From positions 16,566 to 38,610 of the forward strand of contig MSXM01000046.1 of NCBI GenBank assembly GCA_002083565.1: a DNA stretch of 22,045 nt. The letters are read 5' to 3'. Shown here piece after piece: positions 15,985 through 22,027 of the stretch. The notes beneath the pieces are model-generated. The model did no database searches, had not been told where the DNA came from, and saw only the letters and a program-made list of their open reading frames with translations. The stretch's first letter is position 1. Each line of letters begins with the position of its first letter. The DNA comes from Nitrospira sp. ST-bin4. Its GTDB lineage: Bacteria; Nitrospirota; Nitrospiria; Nitrospirales; Nitrospiraceae. The position numbers and the translations under genes are program-made.

Positions 15985-16529
15985 TGCAGACTATGCGAGA
16001 ACGATGGCAACAGATGTCCTCGCGGGAACGGACGATCGTGCTGGCAGGCGGGATCATCGTCGGCCTCAGCCTGCTGTTCGTGCTGGTCGTCGATCCTTTC
16101 CTCGCCACATTCGACCGGCTGGAGCGACAGGCTGCCCGGAAGGAAAAAGACATCAAGGAATTGGCGCTCCTGAGTCGGGAATACGTGGCGAAGCGGGATC
16201 GCTTGGCCCAAGTCGAGAGCCGCATGCCGTCGCCCGACGGCCAATTCTCGCTCCTCACATTTCTGGAAGACGCAGCGACCAAGGCCCGCGTGCGGGATTG
16301 GATCACCGGCATGCAACCGCAAGTACAGTCGTTGCCGCAGGGCTATCAGGAAACTGCTGTGGATCTTCGACTCGAAGGAGTGCAACTACCCGAATTACTG
16401 GCCTTGCTCGCGGCAATCGATCAAGCCCCATATGAGCTTCATGTCCGACATCTTCAGATCCGTCCCAAATTCGACAATCCTACCTTTCTTGATGCGACGG
16501 TCCGGATTTTGAGCTATGCGAAAGGCTGA
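15981..16529 (+). CDS. gspM: Type II secretion protein GspM
   Basis: This 182-aa bitopic inner-membrane protein pairs with GspL. WQQMSSRERTIVLAG at the N-terminus is the characteristic GspM opening (W..LS.RER). A membrane segment follows at about residues 19-38 (IVLAGGIIVGLSLLFVLVVDP). Then comes a charged coiled-coil stretch (about 45-80, LERQAARKEKDIKELALL) and a ferredoxin-like periplasmic domain ending in LHVRHLQIRPK and the strand ATVRILSY. Its start overlaps gspL by 4 bp and its end overlaps gspK by 14 bp. Confidence 0.88.
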   Translation: MMQTMRERWQQMSSRERTIVLAGGIIVGLSLLFVLVVDPFLATFDRLERQAARKEKDIKELALLSREYVAKRDRLAQVESRMPSPDGQFSLLTFLEDAATKARVRDWITGMQPQVQSLPQGYQETAVDLRLEGVQLPELLALLAAIDQAPYELHVRHLQIRPKFDNPTFLDATVRILSYAKG

Positions 16530-17469
16530 TGAACGGGGCGTGGCACTGCTGCTCTCGCTCCTGATCTTGACCCTCCTCGTCGCGCTTATTCTGGAATTCG
16601 ACGCAGAAGCGCGCCGCGAGTACCGCGAAGCCGCGGCATTCCGTGACAACTTCAAAGCGACCATGCTGACACGTGCCGGTGTGCAGGCCGCGCGGGCGGT
16701 CTTGCAGCAAGACACGCTGCGAGACAAGAAAACCGGTGAGCAGTACGACGGGCCCGCCGACCTGTGGGCGATGCCTATCAAGAACTATGCGATCGGCGAC
16801 GGACTGCTGAGCGCCCAGATCCAAGACGAGCGCGGCAAGCTCAATCTCAACGACCTGGCGGCAAACACGGGAGACGAGCTTCAGAAAAAGACGAAGATCC
16901 AGCGGGTCAAACGGCTGTTCGAGGCGCTCCAAATCAACCCGGATTTGGTTGAAGCCCTTGTCGATTGGATCGATCAGGACGACATTCCCCAACCGGCCGG
17001 CGCTGAAAGTTTGCACTACCAATCCCAGAAACCGGCCTATCGCGCCGCCAACGCCGCGCTTCCATCACTGGGCGACCTACGCTTGGTGAAGGGCTTTGCG
17101 CCGGACATCGTGGACCGGCTATCGCGCTACGTGACCGTATATCCGCAGGAAGGCGGGGCGCCGATCAATCTGAACACGGCGGATCCTCTGGTCATCCAAG
17201 CGCTCGACCCCGAAATTACTCAATCCATCGCGATGGAAATCGTGCAAGGCCGGCCCTATAAGACCAAAGTGGATCTCGATCGGATTGGAAGCTTTCAGGC
17301 GATCGGCGCGAAACTGCGGGCCTCTCCTGATGCCTACGATGTAAAGAGCGAATACTTTTCCGCCCGACTATCCATCACCGTCAACGAGTCGACCAAAACG
17401 GCCTTTGCGGTGTTGAAGCGTGATCCCAATAAGGGCGACAGCAGCGTGGTGTACCTACGGACCTTTTAA
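16516..17469 (+). CDS. gspK: Minor pseudopilin GspK
   Basis: This 317-aa protein is the large minor pseudopilin that caps the tip complex with GspI and GspJ. The N-terminus RG|VALLLSLLILTLLVALI is a type III/IV prepilin-like site lacking Glu at +5, which is normal for GspK. The family signatures are clear: ARAVLQQD, IQDERGKLNLNDL (I.DE.G..NLN), VDWIDQDD, YRAANAALPSLGDLRLVKG and the second INLNTADPLVIQAL. The two SAM-like helical regions carry these motifs. Its place after gspM, rather than between gspJ and gspL, is a rearranged order. It is the last recognisable gsp gene here. Confidence 0.92.
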   Translation: MRKADERGVALLLSLLILTLLVALILEFDAEARREYREAAAFRDNFKATMLTRAGVQAARAVLQQDTLRDKKTGEQYDGPADLWAMPIKNYAIGDGLLSAQIQDERGKLNLNDLAANTGDELQKKTKIQRVKRLFEALQINPDLVEALVDWIDQDDIPQPAGAESLHYQSQKPAYRAANAALPSLGDLRLVKGFAPDIVDRLSRYVTVYPQEGGAPINLNTADPLVIQALDPEITQSIAMEIVQGRPYKTKVDLDRIGSFQAIGAKLRASPDAYDVKSEYFSARLSITVNESTKTAFAVLKRDPNKGDSSVVYLRTF

Positions 17470-17500
17470 GAGCACAAGATGAGTGTCACATGTTCAGAGG

Positions 17501-17605
17501 CAGAGACCGGCTCTCGTGTGGATTAATCAGCTGCTCGTCGATCATGAACTCACCGCCCTGCGCACCTGCGTGAATCGGCAACAACCCTTCGGAACCCCAG
17601 CCTGG
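17501..17605 (+). pseudogene. RAYT (REP-associated tyrosine transposase) C-terminal fragment, copy 1
   Basis: The bases translate to WINQLLVDHELTALRTCVNRQQPFGT, the region just before the C-terminal GRPRK end of IS200-like REP-associated transposases. It matches the second fragment (18880-18956) with only about 6 differences in the 77 aligned bases (17519-17595). A 2-bp insertion relative to copy 2 lies just upstream (near 17517). The catalytic HUH and Tyr parts are missing, so it is a dead remnant. It starts about 30 bp after the gspK stop and is abruptly replaced by an antisense rhs fragment at about 17605. Confidence 0.7.
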
Positions 17606-17728
17606 CTGGCCAGCATAGAGTCATATGTGTACATGGTCGTTTGATTCTTCGCATCCGTGACCGTGAGGAGATTGCCGTTGGGATCGTAAGTGCCGCCGGT
17701 GAAGCCGTTGATGGCGTCCTGAATCTGC
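17606..17728 (-). pseudogene. rhs core fragment 1
   Basis: Read on the minus strand it encodes QIQDAINGFTGGTYDPNGN followed by LLTVTDAKNQTTMYTYDSM. This matches residues 86-123 of the large Rhs protein at 19788-21881. It is a single YD-repeat unit with no start codon of its own. It sits directly against a RAYT fragment on the opposite strand. The remaining bases to 17797 show nothing recognisable. Confidence 0.75.
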
Positions 17729-17797
17729 CTCGCGCGTCCACAATAGCCACCAGCCGGAACACCATGAACTGCTGCCACCGGACACGAAGAGTAGTCC

Positions 17798-17827
17798 TTG
17801 CCATTTCTGCGGGCATCCGTTTATAGT
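17798..17827 (+). promoter_or_regulatory. Candidate vapBC promoter
   Basis: TTGCCA (17798-17803) and TATAGT (17822-17827) are spaced by 18 bp, each close to sigma-70 consensus. The pair lies directly upstream of the operator-like repeats and the vapB start. Confidence 0.5.
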
Positions 17828-17830
17828 CCA

Positions 17831-17850
17831 TGTACAGGCTATGTACATAG
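17831..17850. promoter_or_regulatory. Candidate VapB/VapBC operator (two TGTACA sites)
   Basis: Two TGTACA palindromes (17831-17836 and 17842-17847) have centres 11 bp apart, one helical turn. The second is embedded in the perfect 12-bp palindrome CTATGTACATAG (17839-17850). They lie between the -10 box and the Shine-Dalgarno, where binding of the antitoxin complex would block transcription. The function is inferred from position and symmetry, as is usual for type II TA operons. Confidence 0.55.
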
Positions 17851-17859
17851 GGAGGGATT

Positions 17860-18063
17860 ATGGGGGTTGCGCTGAAGCATAAACATCTCGTGCTGGATCA
17901 GCGGAAGATTGACGCCGCGAAGCGCTATTTCGGAGTTGCGTCTGAACAAGAAGCGATCGACAAAGCCCTGTCGTTGCTGATCGAGGAACAGAGGCTGAGC
18001 AAAGCGTTGCGACCGCTGAAGGGGATCTTGAAGGGTGATGACAAACCATGGCCCTACCAATAG
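17860..18063 (+). CDS. vapB: VapB-like antitoxin
   Basis: This 67-aa protein would neutralise the VapC-type ribonuclease encoded next to it. The N-terminal 40 residues (LVLDQRKIDAAKRYFGVASEQEAIDKALSLLIEE) look like a ribbon-helix-helix DNA-binding domain. The C-terminal segment (RLSKALRPLKGILKGDDKPWPYQ) would wrap the toxin. A strong GGGAGGG Shine-Dalgarno precedes the ATG by 4-5 bp. It overlaps vapC by 16 bp. Autoregulation through the TGTACA sites just upstream is likely. The antitoxin family is named from context; RHH antitoxins are short and divergent. Confidence 0.72.
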   Translation: MGVALKHKHLVLDQRKIDAAKRYFGVASEQEAIDKALSLLIEEQRLSKALRPLKGILKGDDKPWPYQ

Positions 18064-18482
18064 GCGGAAAGGTTCTCCTCGACACCAATATCCTCATTGA
18101 TTTCTTACGCGCAGACATCCACACAGAATGGGTCTTCGGTGGCCATGGGACCGTCCTGCGTTTCATCTCGGCTGTCGCGCTGCTGGAACTCCGGCTCGGC
18201 GCGAACACGCCCAAACGGAAAAAAGCCGTTGACCGGATTCAACAAGCCTTTCAAGCCGGGCGCACCCTCGGCCTCACCCCCTCGACTCTTGACCATGCCG
18301 GACGACTCTTTCGAGTGATGCATGGAAACGCCTCTGGGTTGAACGACCGCCTCGGGCCGATGAATGATGTACTCGTTGCCCTTACTGCGAGAGAAATCGG
18401 CGCCACGGTGATCACCAATAACGTGTTGGAGTTCCGCCGCATCGCCGGGAAACTCCCTGGTCTCAAAGTCACCGCGCCTTAA
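18048..18482 (+). CDS. vapC: VapC-like PIN-domain ribonuclease toxin
   Basis: This 144-aa PIN-domain protein would be an endoribonuclease that cleaves RNA (often tRNA) when free of its antitoxin. It has the PIN motifs in order: VLLDTNILIDFL with Asp12, AVALLELRLGA with Glu47, GPMNDVLVALTARE with Asp107 and ATVITNNVLEFRRI. In the last, Asn stands at the fourth position, as in many active VapCs. The three main acidic residues are intact and the length is normal, so it is probably functional. Its ATG lies inside the vapB end. The module sits between two RAYT/rhs scars, consistent with acquisition. Confidence 0.85.
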   Translation: MALPIGGKVLLDTNILIDFLRADIHTEWVFGGHGTVLRFISAVALLELRLGANTPKRKKAVDRIQQAFQAGRTLGLTPSTLDHAGRLFRVMHGNASGLNDRLGPMNDVLVALTAREIGATVITNNVLEFRRIAGKLPGLKVTAP

Positions 18483-18655
18483 CCATGCTCCGCTTGCTCA
18501 CCCTCAAGATGCCTGGGTCTCAGGTTTGCATGAGAGTTGCCCCCAGCCAGTACCGAGTTTCATACATGAACGCACAAGTTCCACATCAGGCCTTACTGTC
18601 ACCCGCGAATCAACAGCCACTGCAGCATGTCGGGCATTCGGGACCTTCGATGCGA
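18483..18655. other. Non-coding stretch after vapC
   Basis: Between the vapC stop and the first REP-like hairpin I see no gene, tRNA or clear repeat. The open frames here have no recognisable protein signature. Confidence 0.4.
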
Positions 18656-18744
18656 AGCGAACAGGGCACAAAGCCCTTCGCTCAGACGGGAACGGACTTT
18701 AGGTCACGATGCGGCGCTGAGGCGGGAGGTCTCACAAAGTCCGT
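18656..18744. repeat. REP-like pair of hairpins upstream of RAYT fragment
   Basis: Hairpin one pairs AGCGAA (18656-18661) and GGGC (18664-18667) with GCCC and TTCGCT (18673-18682) around an ACAAA loop. Hairpin two has a perfect 9-bp stem, ACGGACTTT (18692-18700) with AAAGTCCGT (18736-18744), around 35 bp. Two related segments with GTGAG...CCCGC on the minus strand (about 18725-18735 and 18758-18772) suggest an imperfectly duplicated unit. Their place just 5' of a RAYT remnant fits REP/REPIN elements, but no family match was possible. Confidence 0.45.
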
Positions 18745-18757
18745 CCGCGAAGTGTCG

Positions 18758-19047
18758 CGGGAAACCTCACTGTCCGCGCGGGGCTGGTCGCACACGCGAT
18801 GGACTGGCCTTGGTCGAGCGTGCGATTCCCGCATCTGTCCGACCCCATTCCCGTTGCGACTCCCAGTGACTGGCTTTCGTGGATCGATCAGCCGCTCGTC
18901 GATCATGAACTCACCGCCCTACGCACCTGCGTGAATCGGCAACAGCCCTTCGGGACAGCAGACTGGCAAGCGGTGATCGCCACCGCCTTGGGCCTGGAAT
19001 CGACCCTGCGCCAGCGCGGACGACCACGAAAATCCTCTGAAAAGTAG
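18758..19047 (+). pseudogene. RAYT C-terminal fragment, copy 2
   Basis: The frame reads NLTVRAGLVAHAMDWPWSS, then WIDQPLVDHELTALRTCVNR, and ends GLESTLRQRGRPRK. This is the typical C-terminal part of REP-associated tyrosine transposases (N.VRAGLV.....WPWSS... LGLEST.R.RGRPRK). The open part starting at ATG 18799 gives 82 aa. The N-terminal catalytic domain with the HUH motif and the nucleophilic Tyr is absent, so it cannot be an active transposase. The stop is followed at once by a GCCTGTCCCC pyrimidine-rich element and then an rhs fragment on the other strand. Confidence 0.75.
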
Positions 19048-19080
19048 CCTGTCCCCTTTTCTTCCCTGCCTTTTCTTCTT
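19046..19080. repeat. GCCTGTCCC/polypyrimidine element, copy 1
   Basis: AGCCTGTCCCCTTTTCTTCC follows the RAYT stop (minus strand: GGGGACAGGCT). A related element lies at about 19267-19297. Motifs of the GGGGACAGGC type commonly flank RAYT genes; this is from general knowledge and was not checked here. Confidence 0.45.
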
Positions 19081-19081
19081 C

Positions 19082-19215
19082 TAACGCGTCATGCGTCAAG
19101 GTCGCTGAGAGCGTGCCCTGGATGACTTGGGAGAGTTGAGAATTGGCATCATACCCATAGGTCACCGGCGGCTGGGCATTGGCCCGCATCGTGAGGCGGT
19201 CAGTCGCATCGCCAC
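19082..19215 (-). pseudogene. rhs core fragment 2
   Basis: On the minus strand it encodes RLTMRANAQPPVTYGYDANS, LSQVIQGTLSATLTHDAL. This matches residues 230-268 of the intact Rhs protein with few changes. It breaks off exactly at the GRR position into RAYT-derived sequence. It has no start codon and is a recombination remnant. The arrangement (RAYT plus strand, rhs minus strand) repeats that of fragment 1. Confidence 0.78.
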
Positions 19216-19266
19216 ATCGCTCGACACTTATCAATTCTAGTTCAGCTACGGCCATCATAAAAATTA

Positions 19267-19297
19267 CGCCTGTCCCTACTTCTCTTTCTTCTCTTCG
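19267..19297. repeat. GCCTGTCCC/polypyrimidine element, copy 2
   Basis: CGCCTGTCCC followed by a TC-rich tract resembles the element after the RAYT stop. It overlaps the last codons of the candidate immunity gene, so the charged RHEEKKEK end of that protein may derive from the repeat. Confidence 0.4.
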
Positions 19298-19782
19298 TGT
19301 CTCTTCGCCGTTTCCCAGGGAAGCACATCTACATCGGAGAATAGCGCTTGGTAGATGCACATGTTCTCAGGATCGGTGTTATGCATCTTTAGTGGGCAAG
19401 GTTGCTCAAGCGTTTGTTGATCCAGGATGGTAAAGTGGTGGACCTGCAACAACTCACGGAGAGCTTGTTCTTCTGGAGTAGGCGAATCCCATGAAACAAA
19501 CGTGCACCCCACAGGGTCCAGCCCTCTAAGAACGACGGCATACCGGTCAACCATTGATAGCTGGAGAAGCCACTCCCTCCTTGATTTCGACAAGGTATAG
19601 ACGAAACTTACATCGTCATTGGGATCGGTGGTTTCTTGCACGGTGAATAGTTTTTGAAGATGACTAACCATCGGAGCATATGGCTGGGAAGATATCATCT
19701 TACTTACAAACCAAAACTCCGGCTCCTCAAATGATTTGTACTTGCGCTGAATGACATTGAGTAACCGTTGTGTATCTTCCAT
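19276..19782 (-). CDS. Candidate immunity protein for the Rhs toxin tip
   Basis: This 168-aa protein belongs to no family I recognise. It begins 5 bp after the rhs stop on the same strand, with AGAGGT about 11 bp upstream of the ATG. That is the usual position of the cognate immunity gene in polymorphic toxin loci. It has no signal peptide or membrane segment, so it would act in the cytoplasm. It is rich in acidic and aromatic residues (EEPEFWFVSK, DPNDDVSFVYTL, FVSWDSPTPEEQAL). Its base composition is distinctly lower in GC than the rhs core: 24 of 60 bases in 19681-19740 are G or C, against 37 of 60 in 20701-20760. The function is inferred only from context. Confidence 0.6.
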   Translation of the reverse strand: MEDTQRLLNVIQRKYKSFEEPEFWFVSKMISSQPYAPMVSHLQKLFTVQETTDPNDDVSFVYTLSKSRREWLLQLSMVDRYAVVLRGLDPVGCTFVSWDSPTPEEQALRELLQVHHFTILDQQTLEQPCPLKMHNTDPENMCIYQALFSDVDVLPWETAKRHEEKKEK

Positions 19783-19787
19783 GGGTA

Positions 19788-21881
19788 TTAATACCTCTGT
19801 GGGCCCGATGGATGGCCATGTATACGACCTTGCGAATCTTGGTGAACTCGAACGCGTGTTTGCATGCCACCGTCAGGACCTGTCCCGACAGAGAAGCCAA
19901 AATCATGTTCTCGGATAGTGCCAGACTTGTTTACTGGTAGCCCTTTTGCCCAAGCTTGCTGGGTTAACTGCATCCCACTTTGTGCACCAAAGAAGCTCGA
20001 TGTCGCTTTTCCTTGTTTGATGCGATTTTTATTTCCAGGTGTGCCAGGAACATGACTTGCCTGTTTCTTCGAAGAGATTGGAGGCACCACTGCCTTATTG
20101 CCTCCCCCACCCACACAGCCCTGCGCCGCATCCATCAGACTCGCGGGATCGACATCCGGCTTAGGAAAAGCCAGATTGATCCCCGCGATCTTGATCATTG
20201 CCTTGGCCGCGCCAAGGGCGCACTTCACGGCGGCCGACCGAGCACTTTCTCCGGTCGGATCGACGAAGTTCGTCGGGCTGTTGAAGACGTAGGCATACAG
20301 ATTGGAATCACCGGCGTCAAACTCCAGCGGATCTTCGCTTAGAAACCGGCTGTGTGACGGGCTGTAATACCGCGCGCGGTAGTAGTAGAGGCCGTTGCCA
20401 TCGTTCTCTCGTCCGGTGAATTGGAACGGATTCGTCGAAGACCCCGTGACGGTGGTGGTCCCGAATGGACTGTAGGTGTAGTGCGTGATGACCGCACCCG
20501 CATCATTACTGAGCGCAATGGTCGAGCCCAGGTCGTTCGTGTGGTAGTACTCGTTGCCCGTAGAGGTTTGCCGAACAATCGGTTCGTCGATATTCAGCGT
20601 GCTGAGATAGCTGGCATTCGACGCACCGGATTCCGCGACCATATCGGCACCATCGTAGAGAAAGGTTGAGGTCGCCCCGTTGATGGTCTTGGCGATGCGG
20701 CGGTCCAACGCATCGTAGCTGAACGTCGCACTGGTCCCGCCGCTGATACCGATCAACCGATCCCGCGCATCCCACACATAGGTGTTCGTCCCGTCATTGG
20801 TCAGATTGCCGTTCGGGTCATACCCCAGTGTCCCACTGTTGAATTGGATCTGTGCATTCACCGCGTTGTACGCCGCCGTGATGGCGGGCGGCAGTGCCGT
20901 GGCCGTCTGAATCAGCTGGGTGACTTGGTTTTTGTTGTCCGCTGGGTCAAAGCCCTGCGTGAGCTGCTCCAGTGTAGTCGTCCCCTTGGCATGTGTGATC
21001 CCGAGAAGCCGTGAGGCGGGATCATAGTTGTACGTCGTCGTGACCCCGTTGGATCGCTGCAATTGCGTGCGCCGGCCTAACGCGTCATGCGTCAAGGTCG
21101 CTGAGAGCGTGCCCTGTGTAACTTGGGACAGTTGAGAATTCGCGTCATAGCTATAGGTGACCGGCTGCTGCGCGTTCGCCCGCATCGTGAGGCGGCGGCT
21201 GATCGCATCGTAGGTATAGCTTACGATCCCTTGCGGGGCTACTTCCTGGGTGACACGATCCAGCACATCGTATGTCCAGTCGATGGCGCCAGTGGCACTG
21301 TCTGTCAGCTTGGTCACATTCCCCACCGCATCGTAGGCGACGGCCACGCTGGTACCGTTGGCATAGCTCGTCAGCGTGCGCCGGTCGAGCGGGTCGTACT
21401 GGAAGTTCGTGATCTGATTCTTCCGATCCGTGAAGCGCGTGAGATTACTTGCCAGATCGTACTGGTAGCTCTCGGTCCGATTTAGCGCATCTTTCCTCGT
21501 CGCCAGACGATCCATGTTGTCATAGGTATAGGTCGTGGTCTGGTTCTTGGCATCGGTGACGGTGAGCAGATTGCCATTGGGATCGTAGGTGAAGCCGGTC
21601 ACGCCGCTGAGGGCGTCGGTGATCTGCGAAACCTGATTCACAGGGTCGTAGTCAAACTGCGTCGTCTTGCCCCGTGGATCGATGAGGGCGGTGAGCCGAC
21701 TGACCGCATCGTAGCTCTGCTGGATCTTGTTGCCGACCGGATCGGTGCTCGCGATGAGATTGCCGACGGCGTCGTACTCGAAGGTCGAACTATGGTTCAG
21801 TGGATCGGTCACGCTGCTCGGTTGGCCGACGGCATTGTAGGCAATCGTCGTCGTGTGATTGAGCGGATCACGCACTTCCAT
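19788..21881 (-). CDS. Rhs/YD-repeat polymorphic toxin protein, 5'-truncated
   Basis: The 697 aa begin directly in YD repeats. About 20 units of the form Y(D)..G.....TD run from residue 1 to about 450 (for example FTYDPNGNLLTVTDAKNQTT). The Rhs-associated core follows (about 455-545: HTNDLGSTIALSNDAGAVI, YSPFGTTTV, FTGRENDGNGLYYYRARYYSP, RFLSEDPLEFDAGDSNLYAY, NSPTNFVDPTG). The 153-residue tip after DPTG is variable and ends in a toxin-like domain. There is no signal peptide, PAAR or other export module, and typical Rhs proteins are 1,300 aa or more, so the N-terminal part is missing. The ATG at 21881 has only a weak Shine-Dalgarno. The open frame continues upstream to a TAG inside the adjacent tRNA gene. 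It is probably an orphan or silent cassette, but the frame is intact. Confidence 0.82.
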   Translation of the reverse strand: MEVRDPLNHTTTIAYNAVGQPSSVTDPLNHSSTFEYDAVGNLIASTDPVGNKIQQSYDAVSRLTALIDPRGKTTQFDYDPVNQVSQITDALSGVTGFTYDPNGNLLTVTDAKNQTTTYTYDNMDRLATRKDALNRTESYQYDLASNLTRFTDRKNQITNFQYDPLDRRTLTSYANGTSVAVAYDAVGNVTKLTDSATGAIDWTYDVLDRVTQEVAPQGIVSYTYDAISRRLTMRANAQQPVTYSYDANSQLSQVTQGTLSATLTHDALGRRTQLQRSNGVTTTYNYDPASRLLGITHAKGTTTLEQLTQGFDPADNKNQVTQLIQTATALPPAITAAYNAVNAQIQFNSGTLGYDPNGNLTNDGTNTYVWDARDRLIGISGGTSATFSYDALDRRIAKTINGATSTFLYDGADMVAESGASNASYLSTLNIDEPIVRQTSTGNEYYHTNDLGSTIALSNDAGAVITHYTYSPFGTTTVTGSSTNPFQFTGRENDGNGLYYYRARYYSPSHSRFLSEDPLEFDAGDSNLYAYVFNSPTNFVDPTGESARSAAVKCALGAAKAMIKIAGINLAFPKPDVDPASLMDAAQGCVGGGGNKAVVPPISSKKQASHVPGTPGNKNRIKQGKATSSFFGAQSGMQLTQQAWAKGLPVNKSGTIREHDFGFSVGTGPDGGMQTRVRVHQDSQGRIHGHPSGPQRY
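19791..20069 (-). other. C-terminal toxin-like domain of the Rhs protein (Ntox50-like?)
   Basis: Residues about 605-697 read KKQASHVPGTPGNKNRIKQG, then FFGAQSGMQLTQQAWAKG, EHDFGFSVGTGPDG, and end in GRIHGHPSGP. The pattern H.PGT...K..I..GK, a run to G, (R)..DFG..VG, then a strand and a final I(H)G.P segment resembles the polymorphic toxin type 50 (Ntox50) family of predicted RNases. I hold this as a tentative match from memory. Conserved His residues at the start (SHVPG) and end (IHGHP) could be catalytic. Base composition drops at this tip (25 of 60 G/C in 19981-20040) relative to the core. Confidence 0.45.
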
Positions 21882-21899
21882 GACCTGAGTTGGAGCAAA

Positions 21900-21973
21900 T
21901 GGCTGGGGGACTAGGAATCGAACCTAGGTAGCCGGCTCCAAAGGCCGGCGTCCTACCGCTAGACGATCCCCCA
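21900..21973 (-). tRNA. tRNA-Gln (anticodon UUG) with encoded CCA
   Basis: On the minus strand a full cloverleaf can be drawn. The acceptor is TGGGGGA with TCCCCCA, the D stem GTCT with GGAC, the anticodon stem CCGGC with GCCGG around the loop CTTTGGA (anticodon TTG), and the T arm CTAGG TTCGATT CCTAG. The discriminator G is followed by CCA at 21902-21900. The rhs start codon lies 18 bp beyond the CCA. Confidence 0.92.
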
Positions 21974-22027
21974 GCGCGGTACGAAACGAAGACGTCGGCC
22001 TGAGAGTACGGCGCAGGAAAGAGTTTT

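Noticed and set aside
15381..16385. Long open frame (334 codons) on the minus strand across gspL/gspM
   Set aside because: It is antisense to two well-supported gsp genes, has no family signature, and reflects GC-rich codon structure.
17500..17517. Rho-independent terminator after gspK
   Set aside because: AGAG/CTCT pairing is only 4-5 bp and lacks a T-tract.
17550..17831. 93-codon minus-strand frame upstream of vapB
   Set aside because: It crosses the RAYT/rhs junction in a frame that does not encode the YD repeat; it is an artefact of the chimera.
18485..18934. 149-codon frame after vapC
   Set aside because: It runs through REP-like hairpins and out of frame across the RAYT fragment, with no protein signature.
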